Virus record (IMG/VR): IMGVR_UViG_3300010885_018700
Span: 1 to 31,627 of that record
DNA: 31,627 nt
Reading direction: 5' to 3' (one strand)
Source of the DNA: a virus
Shown here: piece by piece, positions 24,801 to 31,627 of the stretch
Layout: each line of letters opens with the position of its first letter
How positions within the stretch are numbered: the stretch's first letter is position 1
Notes under the pieces: model-generated
What the model was told of the DNA's origin: nothing
Database searches by the model: none
Seen by the model: only the letters and a program-made list of their open reading frames with translations
Position numbers and translations under genes: made by a program

Positions 24801-27800
24801 CAGATGTTCCTGATGTAGCGCTTGTACCAGATGACCCAGATGTTCCTGATGTACCATGCGAGCCAGTCGTACCACTACTTCCAGCAGTTCCACTACTTCC
24901 AGATGAGCCACTACTTCCACTACTACCAGAAGACCCAGATGTACCAGAAGACCCAGTTGTACCACTACTTCCAGATGAGCCAGATGAACCGGATGACCCG
25001 CTTGAACCAGATGATCCTGATGTACCACTACTTCCAGATGTGCCACTACTTCCAGATGAGCCACTACTTCCAGATGAGCCCGTACTTCCAGATGAACCAG
25101 ATGAGCCACTACTTCCACTTGAACCAGATGAACCATCAGAACCAGATGACCCAGATGTACCACTACTTCCACTTGAACCAGATGAACCAGATGAGCCACT
25201 ACTTCCGCTTGAACCAGATGTGCCATCCGTACCAGAAGTACCCATTGTACCATCTTGTCCAGATGTACCTGCAGCTTCTTGTACGTTTCTAGTTTCCACT
25301 TTCTTACTTACAGGATCCCAAACAACAACTAAATCAGATGCAGATGATGTATAAAAATTTGTTACAAATAAACTACCACTAAGTCCTAAACTTCCCGTTA
25401 CTATAAAACTTCCACTAAATACAGCATCTCCTTTATTTTGTAAAAATGATGCCGTATCAACATTTTGTGCATTCAATGCAAATTGTGCTATTGAAGAAAA
25501 TGAAGATGAGTAAACATACATAGATGCCGTTTGGGCACTAGTCAAATCACCCCCACCACCCATTCCAGCGTTTAATGCGTAAGATGCAGTTAATGCGTAA
25601 GATGCAGTTAATACACTCATCGATGCTGTTTGTGCAGCTGTAATTAACTCATTTAGATTTAATCCACCTAAACCAGAAACATAAGATGCTGTTAATGCGT
25701 ATGATGAGGATACTGCTGAAAACACACTCATTGATGATGTTTGTGAATTCAATACGAATTGTCCAGTATTTAAAGATGCTGATAAAATAGCACTTATAGA
25801 ACCACTATCTAACCCTGCTACAGAACCAGCAATTGTTGCGTAATCTGCATGAGATGCGGATAATATAGTACCAGTTACTCTATCCGCTTGAATTGTACCA
25901 CTAATCAATGAACCACCACTACCAATTACTACATGCCCAGAAGTTAATCCAGCAAATTTAATTTGTATTGTATTATTATCAATTGATTTAATAGTACCAG
26001 CCATAATCTGGTCTTCTGAACCAGTAGCGTATACCTGAACTATTGGATAACGAATATCTAAATTATGTACGATTGTTAAATCACTAACGTTGTTAAATGA
26101 TACAGTTTCAGTTAATGAAGTTTCAGGTTGAGGAATATAATATCCTCTATTTTCATCCCATCTTAAAATATCATAATCAACAGATGCAGTAGGTCCTACT
26201 CCTTGGAATTTATATGTACCTAATAAAGAACCAGTAAATTGAGGAGAGTAAATTATACTACCTGTTATTTGAGGAGAATAAATTCTATTACCAACATAAA
26301 GGTCACCCCAAATAGATGCCGAAGTATTAACCACAAATCCTTTATCAGGAGAAATTGATGCAGTATATGAACCACTTTTTAATATTGCGGTTTCAAATGA
26401 TAAATTTGCAATATTAATATTTGTCAATCCACTACCATCTCCTACGAATGATGAGCCAGATGTTAGAATTACATTTCCACCTGTTACAAATAATCCACCA
26501 CTAACTGCCAATGCACCAGACACACTTGCTTTTGTATTTACAACCAACCCTTTATCAGGAGAAATTACTGCTTCAGCTGAACCTGATTTAATTCTATCCA
26601 ATTTAAGGTCTGTCAATGCTAATGCAGGAATATTAAATAATCCACTACCATCACCATCATATCTTGCAGCTGTTATTGGAGTATTAACATTTAATGTAGT
26701 TGTGTCTATTATTGCTCTAGCTGAACCAGAAATAATTCTATCTAATTGTAAATCTTTAAGAGCTGATGCGGGGATATTAAATAACCCCCCACCATCACCA
26801 TCATAACGAGATGCTGATATTGAACCACTAATACTTACCGAACCAGTAAATTCTGCTCCATAATAGCCCCCAGATACAGCATTTGTAATTACTTGAAATA
26901 CTTTACCACTTGCTACAGATGCTGTTGCCGAACCACTTGCTATTAATGGTGCTGCTGCCGCTTGTACGTTTGTTATAAATCTACCATCACCAAATAAAAA
27001 TCCTCTTGCGGTTACATCATCTGCTTTTAATGAACCACTAACTTCAATTGAACCAGTAAATTGAGAACCAATTAATGAACCGGTTGCTGCAGTTTTTACA
27101 ATAAATCTATCACCACTAGCTACCGATGCTGTTGCCGAACCACTAGCTATAAAAGGTGCAGCTGTTGCTACAACATTTGAAATATATCTACCATCACCTA
27201 AAATAAATTGAGCTCTCAAACTACCACTAACATCAACACTACCAGTTATACGAGTACCAACTTGATAATCTAATCCAGAACCAGTTGCTCCAGTTATTAC
27301 TACAAAGGTATCACCACTAGCTACCGAACCAGTTGCAGAACCACTTGCTATGAAAGGAGCTGCTGCCGCTTGTACGTTTGTAATATATCTACCATCCCCA
27401 AAGAAGAAATCTTTTGCTGTAATACTTCCACTAACTTCAATTGAACCAGTAAATTGAGAACCAATTTGTTGGTCAAAGAATGGAGTTAATACTTTAAATC
27501 CATAATCAGGATCAACAGATGCAGTTATACTACCACTAGCAATTTTATATGGAGAGAATGATAATGCCGATTCAGGAATATTAAATAATCCTTCACCACT
27601 ACCACTAAAGTATCCAGACCCAGATGGAATTGTTAAATTTCCACTTACAAACATAGAGCCGGTAAATGTTGAACCACTTTCAATAGATAAAACTAGAAAT
27701 CCAGCATCAGGTTTTACTGAAGCTGTTACACTACCACTTGCAATTCTAAATGCTTCTTCAGTTATAGCATTTCTAGGAATATTCCACAAACCAGCACCAC

Positions 27801-30800
27801 TACCAGTGAATACCGATGCAGATACTGCATATTCAAATGTTGCAAATGTGTTAAGTACAAATCCATTATCAGGAGAAATTGATGCTGTTGCAGAACCACT
27901 AAATATTCTTGTAGAATCTATTGCTAAATTAGCTAATGTAATATTATTTAATTTAGAACCATCCCCAACAAAATATGAACCAGTTGGTACAGTGATATCA
28001 TTTTTTACAACTAAATTACCACTTACAATAGTATCTCCTATAAATTTAATTTCAGCAGGAACATATAAAGAATTAACTAAATTAATAGTTCCACCCATAG
28101 CCGAATGTAATTGGCAATTATAATATAATATATCAGGAGAACCCGATGGTGGAGTAAATAATATTACACCAACATCAATTCCATTATTATCAACACCAGA
28201 ATTATATGTATCAGATGTACCATTTGTTTTAGTTGTTTTTATAAGAAATGGATGGAAGGGTGCATTTAAATTAAATGTATAAGTTAAACCTCTTACTAAA
28301 GTAATAGTAGGATTTGAACCACTCACTGCTCCGGAAAATGCATATGCACTATTACCATCACTTACAACATCAAATACAGTATTTAATGATGCTGTGGCTA
28401 TTTCTCTCAATGATGATGAAACTATAAAACTTCCACTAATTGTAGAGAATGTATTTACTTCAAATCCTCTATCAGGAGAAATAGATGCTGATGCAGAGCC
28501 ACTAAAAATTCTATTAAGTTTAAATGCTAATGCTGATTCAGGTATATCAAATAATCCTTTACCACTACCAGAGAATAATGAACCACTACCCAAATAAATA
28601 CTTCCACTAACTTTAAGACTTCCACTAATTTGCGAACCACTAATTTCAGATTCAACTTTAAAACCATATTCAGGAGTTACCGATGCAGTTACACTACCAC
28701 TTGCTATTCTAAAAGCATCTCCAGTTAAATTTGAGAATGGAATATCAAATAATCCTTTACCACTACCACTAAACATTGAAGCGGATACTCCATATTGAAA
28801 TGTTGAAAATGTATTAACTACAAATCCAGTATTAGGTGCAATAGATGCTGTGGTTGACCCACTAGCAATTCTATAAACTTCAGATGATAATGCTGATTGA
28901 GGAATATCAAATAATCCTTTACCAGAACCAGAATACATTGAAGCTGTAATTGTTGTATTAACTACCAATCCAGTATTAGGTGCAATTGATGCTGTAGCTG
29001 ACCCGCTTGAGATTCTTGCTGCTTGAACAACTGCTTCTGCTAAAGCAGATAGTGGAATATCAAATAAATTTCTACCACTTCCACTAAAATATGAACCTGA
29101 ATTTAATGTTACACTACCACTTACTAATATAGAGCCCGTAATTTGAGAACCACTTAAAGATGATTCTACTCTAAATCCATAATTAGGTGAAACAGATGCG
29201 GTTACACTACCACTAGAAATAAATGTACTTAATAATGCATCCGGTGTTAAAGCTGCTCTTGGAATATTAAATAATCGTTCACCACTACCAGAGTAAGATG
29301 AGCCAGATGCAATTTCTATACCTCTACCACCACTTACAAATAAAGAACCAGTAAATTGAGAACCAACTATTTCCGATTCAACTTTAAATCCAAAGTTAGG
29401 ACTTACCGAAGCTGTTACAGAACCAGAAGCAATTCTAGGACTATCTCCGCTAAATGCTGTTCTTGGAATATTAAATAAACCTTCCCCAGAACCAGAGAAA
29501 AATGAACCAGATGATAAATAAACACTACCACTAAATATACTTCCAGACACAGTAGATACTACAACAAATCCTCTATCAGGAGATACCGATGCGGTTACAC
29601 TACCACTTGCTATTCTCGGTGCATCTCCAGAAAGTGCCGATTGTGGAATATCAAATAAATCTCTACCACTACCACTAAACGAACCACTTATTTCTCTTGC
29701 CTCAATTCTATCTTGTACAAATAAACTACCAGTTACAGTAGTATCTCCAATAAAAAGTATTTTTTGAGAACGTCTAAGTACATCATGTATAATAAATGTA
29801 CCAGCCATAGTATTATGGAATTGGCAATTATAATAATATTTGTCTTGTAATGAACCAGTTGGAACTTCCCATACTACAATACCATTATCAGTACCATTTC
29901 CAGTAACCCCATCATTAACACCCAATGTATTTGATAACCCAGTAGAATTTACAGATTTAATCCAAAATGGATGATTTGGAGCTACTACATTGAATCTATA
30001 TGTTACTCCTTTTACAATATCTAATGTTGGATTACCACCAAGTCCATTAAATGCATAAGATGAAAGACCAATATTTGTTACATCATATTGAGTTGTTAAA
30101 GATGATGTTAATATATCTGATGTTGATGATGATACTATAAAACTTCCACTTATTTCTGAAAATGTATTTACTCTAAATCCATAATCAGGTCTAATTGATG
30201 CCGTTACAGACCCACTGCCAATTCTTGATAAATCTAAATCTTTTAATGCTTTAACGGGAATATCGTAAAGATTTAAACCACTACCACTAAATGAACCACT
30301 TAATAATTTTACTGCTCCATAAAATTCAGCAGAAATAATTTCATAACTAGCACTATCAACATATCCGCCTGTCACAAAAATTGTTGTGTCAAAATGTGCA
30401 CCAGATATTGATGTTACAACAAATCCCGCATCAGGAGATACGGATGCAGTAATACTACCACTTGCTATTCTAAATGCATCTCCAGTAAATGCAGAACGAG
30501 GTATATTATATAATTTTTCACCACTACCACTAAAGTAAGAACCAGACTCTAATAAAATATTTCCAAAGAAAGTACTCCCACTATCAATTGATTCTACTTT
30601 AAATCCGTAATTAGGTGAAACAGATGCTGTTATACTTCCAGTTGCTATTAATGTTGCTACTAATGCATCAGGAGTTAATGCAGAACGAGGAATATCAAAT
30701 AAACCCCTACCACTACCACTAAACATTGAAGCGGATACTGAATAATCAAATTGTGCAAAAGTATTTACCGATAAACCTAAATTTGGTGAAATTGATGCCG

Positions 30801-31627
30801 TAGCCGAACCACTTGAAATTCTATTGATTTCAAACGATAATGCTGAACGTGGTATATCTGATAATCCTGCACCACTACCAGAAAAATATCCAGAACCAGT
30901 TGGTATTACAATATTACCACTTGCAAATAATGAACCTGTAAATTGAGAACCACTACCTACGGATGTTACAATAAATCCTTTATCGGGAGCAACTGATGCT
31001 GTTACACTACCACTTGCTATTAAAGTTGCCGTTAATGCCGGAATATTAAATAATCTACTACCATCCCCAATAAAGAATGATGCAGATACACTACCACTTA
31101 TATCAACACTACCAGTAAATTCACTACCACTTATATTTGATTCTACTTTAAATCCATAATCAGGACTAACCGATGCAGTTATACTACCACTTGCTAATCT
31201 AGTTGCTTTTGGTAAATTAAATAAATTTGCGCCATCGCCAAAGAAAGAACCAGTAAAAGACCCACTAAATGAACCAGTTGCTTCGGCTAAACCAATAAAT
31301 GAGCCAGTTAAATTACCAGCTATTGTAGAGCCCGATATTACATACGCATTTAATCTATCTCTAATTTCAACTGAACCTGTAAATTCTTGCTTATCAATTA
31401 TTTCATCCCCAAATTTATTTGAACCAGATGAATATATTACAGATGAAGATATATAAGATACTAAAAGTTGCTCAGCGTGAATTGCGTTATCAACATATAA
31501 ATCACCATGAATTATTGTATTTGTGTTTACATCTAAATTTCCTTCAATGAAAGATGCAGTTGCCGAACCACTAGCTATAAATGTTGCGTTTGGTAAATTA
31601 AATAACGCAGAACCATCTCCATAAAAT
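21829..31627 (-). CDS. Giant modular tail fibre, 5' truncated at right edge (at least 3,265 residues)
   Basis: The frame is open from the right edge of the window to TAA at 21831-21829. The ATG at 30726 is only an internal Met: the 300 codons before it are in frame and contain more of the same modules, and the true start is outside the window. The visible order is: about 23 modules of about 60 residues (ASGSVTASVSPNYGFKVES, then FTGS, then SGSGxGLFxIPxSAL), interrupted by two cupredoxin-like modules; a connector (VVVWDPVSKKVETR); about 980 residues of Gly-X-Y triplets with six GxNGTFFG-type breaks; the linker LSGTTDNGVITLNG; and a tip of about 120 residues with ATLDLSTANNFRRQF, TWPTIKWVGGSAPILTSSG and YTYDGGTTYYGFVTGKNLS, a common phage fibre C-terminus. 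It has no S74 chaperone, so folding probably relies on the chaperone encoded downstream. Confidence 0.93.
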   Translation of the reverse strand, partial: FYGDGSALFNLPNATFIASGSATASFIEGNLDVNTNTIIHGDLYVDNAIHAEQLLVSYISSSVIYSSGSNKFGDEIIDKQEFTGSVEIRDRLNAYVISGSTIAGNLTGSFIGLAEATGSFSGSFTGSFFGDGANLFNLPKATRLASGSITASVSPDYGFKVESNISGSEFTGSVDISGSVSASFFIGDGSRLFNIPALTATLIASGSVTASVAPDKGFIVTSVGSGSQFTGSLFASGNIVIPTGSGYFSGSGAGLSDIPRSALSFEINRISSGSATASISPNLGLSVNTFAQFDYSVSASMFSGSGRGLFDIPRSALTPDALVATLIATGSITASVSPNYGFKVESIDSGSTFFGNILLESGSYFSGSGEKLYNIPRSAFTGDAFRIASGSITASVSPDAGFVVTSISGAHFDTTIFVTGGYVDSASYEIISAEFYGAVKLLSGSFSGSGLNLYDIPVKALKDLDLSRIGSGSVTASIRPDYGFRVNTFSEISGSFIVSSSTSDILTSSLTTQYDVTNIGLSSYAFNGLGGNPTLDIVKGVTYRFNVVAPNHPFWIKSVNSTGLSNTLGVNDGVTGNGTDNGIVVWEVPTGSLQDKYYYNCQFHNTMAGTFIIHDVLRRSQKILFIGDTTVTGSLFVQDRIEAREISGSFSGSGRDLFDIPQSALSGDAPRIASGSVTASVSPDRGFVVVSTVSGSIFSGSVYLSSGSFFSGSGEGLFNIPRTAFSGDSPRIASGSVTASVSPNFGFKVESEIVGSQFTGSLFVSGGRGIEIASGSSYSGSGERLFNIPRAALTPDALLSTFISSGSVTASVSPNYGFRVESSLSGSQITGSILVSGSVTLNSGSYFSGSGRNLFDIPLSALAEAVVQAARISSGSATASIAPNTGLVVNTTITASMYSGSGKGLFDIPQSALSSEVYRIASGSTTASIAPNTGFVVNTFSTFQYGVSASMFSGSGKGLFDIPFSNLTGDAFRIASGSVTASVTPEYGFKVESEISGSQISGSLKVSGSIYLGSGSLFSGSGKGLFDIPESALAFKLNRIFSGSASASISPDRGFEVNTFSTISGSFIVSSSLREIATASLNTVFDVVSDGNSAYAFSGAVSGSNPTITLVRGLTYTFNLNAPFHPFLIKTTKTNGTSDTYNSGVDNNGIDVGVILFTPPSGSPDILYYNCQLHSAMGGTINLVNSLYVPAEIKFIGDTIVSGNLVVKNDITVPTGSYFVGDGSKLNNITLANLAIDSTRIFSGSATASISPDNGFVLNTFATFEYAVSASVFTGSGAGLWNIPRNAITEEAFRIASGSVTASVKPDAGFLVLSIESGSTFTGSMFVSGNLTIPSGSGYFSGSGEGLFNIPESALSFSPYKIASGSITASVDPDYGFKVLTPFFDQQIGSQFTGSIEVSGSITAKDFFFGDGRYITNVQAAAAPFIASGSATGSVASGDTFVVITGATGSGLDYQVGTRITGSVDVSGSLRAQFILGDGRYISNVVATAAPFIASGSATASVASGDRFIVKTAATGSLIGSQFTGSIEVSGSLKADDVTARGFLFGDGRFITNVQAAAAPLIASGSATASVASGKVFQVITNAVSGGYYGAEFTGSVSISGSISASRYDGDGGGLFNIPASALKDLQLDRIISGSARAIIDTTTLNVNTPITAARYDGDGSGLFNIPALALTDLKLDRIKSGSAEAVISPDKGLVVNTKASVSGALAVSGGLFVTGGNVILTSGSSFVGDGSGLTNINIANLSFETAILKSGSYTASISPDKGFVVNTSASIWGDLYVGNRIYSPQITGSIIYSPQFTGSLLGTYKFQGVGPTASVDYDILRWDENRGYYIPQPETSLTETVSFNNVSDLTIVHNLDIRYPIVQVYATGSEDQIMAGTIKSIDNNTIQIKFAGLTSGHVVIGSGGSLISGTIQADRVTGTILSASHADYATIAGSVAGLDSGSISAILSASLNTGQFVLNSQTSSMSVFSAVSSSYALTASYVSGLGGLNLNELITAAQTASMSVLTASYALTASYALNAGMGGGGDLTSAQTASMYVYSSSFSSIAQFALNAQNVDTASFLQNKGDAVFSGSFIVTGSLGLSGSLFVTNFYTSSASDLVVVWDPVSKKVETRNVQEAAGTSGQDGTMGTSGTDGTSGSSGSSGSSGSSGSSGSSGTSGSSGSDGSSGSSGSSGSSGSSGSTGSSGSSGSSGSSGTSGSSGTSGSSGSSGSSGSSGSSGSSGTTGSSGTSGSSGSSGSSGSSGSSGTAGSSGTTGSHGTSGTSGSSGTSATSGTSGSSGSGGSSGTNGSAGTTGSEGTSGSSGTAGTSGSSGTAGTSGSTGSNGTTGSSGTTGSNGTAGSSGTSGTSGSSGTTGSNGTAGSSGTSGTSGTAGSSGRDGTSGSSGSSGQAGSSGTSGSSGTSGSTGARGTDGTSGTSGKNGTSGTSGSDGTSGTSGTTGSSGTTGSSGSSGSSGSSGTSGSSGSSGSSGSSGSTGSSGTSGTSGSSGTSGTDGTSGSSGSSGSSGTSGSSGSSGTSGSDGSSGSSGSSGSSGSSGSTGTSGSAGTSGSAGTSGTTGTSGSSGTSGSDGSSGSAGSSGTSGSSGTSGSTGSAGTSGTTGSSGSAGSSGTDGSSGSAGSSGTSGSNGSAGTTGSSGSSGSSGSSGSSGSNGSSGTDGSTGTAGSSGSSGSTGSNGSSGSAGTSGSSGIDGTSGSSGTDGSTGSAGSSGSSGSTGSTGTSGSSGTSGTSGSSGTDGSTGTAGSSGTSGSTGSSGTTGSTGTSGSSGTQGSSGTSGTSGSTGTSGSSGIDGSSGSSGLDGTFFGSSGSSGSSGSSGSSGSTGTSGSSGSSGSTGTSGLDGTFFGSSGSSGSSGSNGTTGTAGSSGTTGTSGSSGLNGTFFGSSGTAGSSGSSGSTGTSGTTGSNGTSGTTGSSGTSAEGSSGTSGSNGSSGTDGHDGTSGSNGTSGSAGSSGSTGSSGINGTFFGTNGTSGTDGSTGSGGTSGTDGSTGSSGVSGTSGSAGSSGSSGLNGTFFGSSGTSGSTGTGGTSGTNGTTGTAGSSGSSATNGTSGSSGVNGTFFGSSGTSGSGGSSGTSTPGITSGTSGTSVPGLTSGTSGLGSNGTSGTLLLSGTTDNGVITLNGTPPNATVENNLTFDGTTLGLSGNITQTGDITLTGNFGASGYVSSTTYRETYSDLGTGGSATLDLSTANNFRRQFNGAATLTFAQAPVTKAFGFTLVAINAGAYSITWPTIKWVGGSAPILTSSGIDVLVFYTYDGGTTYYGFVTGKNLS
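22330..25269 (-). repeat. Gly-X-Y repeat shaft of the giant fibre
   Basis: About 980 codons of Gly-X-Y with X and Y almost only Ser, Thr or Ala (GSSGTSGSSG), with occasional Asp, Asn or Ala. Pro is confined to a few residues near the end (TPGIT, VPGLT). Six breaks of the form G-[LIV]-[DN]-G-T-F-F-G insert one extra residue in the triplet register. Codons come in repeated blocks (GGAAGTAGT, GGTTCATCT, GGTACATCT), which points to growth by internal duplication. Confidence 0.92.
28065..28395 (-). other. Cupredoxin-like module 2 of the giant fibre
   Basis: About 110 residues: FDVVSDGNSAYAF, PTITLVRGLTYTFNLNAPFHPF, then YYNCQLHSAMGGTINL. The four residues expected for a type 1 copper site are present: His (codon 28254-28252), Cys (28116-28114), His (28107-28105) and Met (28098-28096). 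The C-x2-H-x2-M spacing equals that of amicyanin. Whether copper binds is not shown by sequence. Confidence 0.6.
29780..30110 (-). other. Cupredoxin-like module 1 of the giant fibre
   Basis: About 110 residues: YDVTNIGLSSYAF, PTLDIVKGVTYRFNVVAPNHPF, then YYYNCQFHNTMAGTFII. His (codon 29973-29971), Cys (29826-29824), His (29817-29815) and Met (29808-29806) form the ligand set of blue copper proteins with C-x2-H-x2-M spacing. It is a diverged copy of module 2, and the two are separated by about 1.7 kb of ordinary fibre modules. Confidence 0.6.

Larger units (their letters stand above)
26310..31610 (-). repeat. Array of about 23 fibre modules (SGSxTASxSPxxGFxVxS type)
   Basis: Counting the segment [IL]-x-S-G-S-x-T-A-S-[VI]-x-P gives about 23 diverged copies through the visible part of the giant fibre. 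Each is followed by an FTGS/SGS beta part and usually SGSGxGLF(D/N)IPxSAL. The protein spacing is about 55-75 residues except where the cupredoxin modules are inserted. One related copy (IKSGSAQGVISPNKGLEIN) lies in the S74 fibre. Near the right edge the array includes FGDEIIDKQEFTGSV, which matches FGDQLTDKQEFTGSV in the S74 fibre. Confidence 0.88.

Noticed and set aside
22330-25269. CRISPR-like or satellite DNA because of dense short repeats
   Set aside because: The repeats are in codon register, encode Gly-X-Y, and have no constant-length unique spacers.
22289-25354. A plus-strand open frame of 1,021 codons, Pro/Val/Asp-rich, opposite the giant fibre
   Set aside because: It is a shadow of the Gly-X-Y repeat: GGN codons read on the other strand become Pro-like triplets and stops are avoided by the repeat itself. 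It has no leader like the real genes and no recognisable domain.
30724-30726. ATG at 30726 as the start of the giant fibre
   Set aside because: The frame continues without a stop to the right edge, and the upstream 300 codons encode further copies of the same modules. There is no A-rich leader at this position.
1-31627. Stop-codon reassignment as in some Bacteroidota phages
   Set aside because: Genes are continuous under the standard code and end at TAA or TAG with close, sensible spacing to the next start. No gene is broken by a recoded stop.
1-31627. tRNA genes, insertion sequences, integrase or attachment sites
   Set aside because: The window is almost fully covered by virion genes. The gaps are at most about 150 bases and contain only A/T-rich leaders and hairpins.

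Overview
The window is the tail and host-recognition module of a contractile-tailed (myovirus-type) dsDNA bacteriophage. Every gene lies on the minus strand, so transcription runs right to left. There is no tRNA, integrase, transposon or CRISPR array. The sequence is AT-rich and uses the standard bacterial code, with TAA and TAG at the stops checked. Start codons are preceded by A/T-rich leaders of the type AAAATAAAA and mostly lack a Shine-Dalgarno sequence. That leader style is typical of Bacteroidota and their phages, so a Bacteroidota host is likely but is an inference. The tail core is T4-like: gp18-type sheath, gp19-type tube, T4 base-plate/chaperone family protein, tape measure, gp48/gp54-like tube cap and gp53/LysM-like wedge protein.

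Layout in transcription order. (1) 31627-21829 is the 3' part of a giant fibre gene that enters through the right edge, with at least 3,265 codons visible. It has an array of about 23 related beta modules, two cupredoxin-like modules carrying a complete set of type 1 copper ligands, about 980 residues of Gly-X-Y triplets, and a small beta tip. (2) 21821-20471 holds a PKD plus BspA-type leucine-rich repeat protein and a tail fibre assembly chaperone. (3) 20423-19749 holds two small structural proteins. (4) 19731-12541 encodes a second fibre of 2,396 aa with the same head, Gly-X-Y and post-collagen plan. It continues into a long Tyr/Asn/Gly-rich receptor region and ends in a self-cleaving S74 intramolecular chaperone. 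(5) 12539-11214 holds three small accessory genes, ending in a hairpin. (6) 11067-8165 is sheath plus tube, ending in a strong terminator. (7) 8053-7093 is the T4 base-plate/chaperone family gene and a small out-of-frame continuation that appears to be reached by a programmed +1 (or -2) frameshift on a T7 run. A terminator overlaps its stop. (8) 7024-1 holds an 80-aa protein, tape measure, tube cap, a 549-aa protein with a His-rich linker, the LysM-like wedge protein, and the 5' part of a probable baseplate hub component that leaves through the left edge.

Functionally, the sheath and tube have their own transcription unit, as expected for the most abundant tail proteins. The chaperone unit and the tape measure/baseplate unit follow. 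The two long fibres share building blocks and probably form different host-binding appendages. The chaperone and the leucine-rich repeat protein directly downstream of the giant fibre are the best candidates for folding and capping it. The most notable observations are the candidate frameshift, the copper-type cupredoxin modules in a tail fibre, and the size and modular make-up of the two fibres. No gene-free stretch exceeds about 150 bases.
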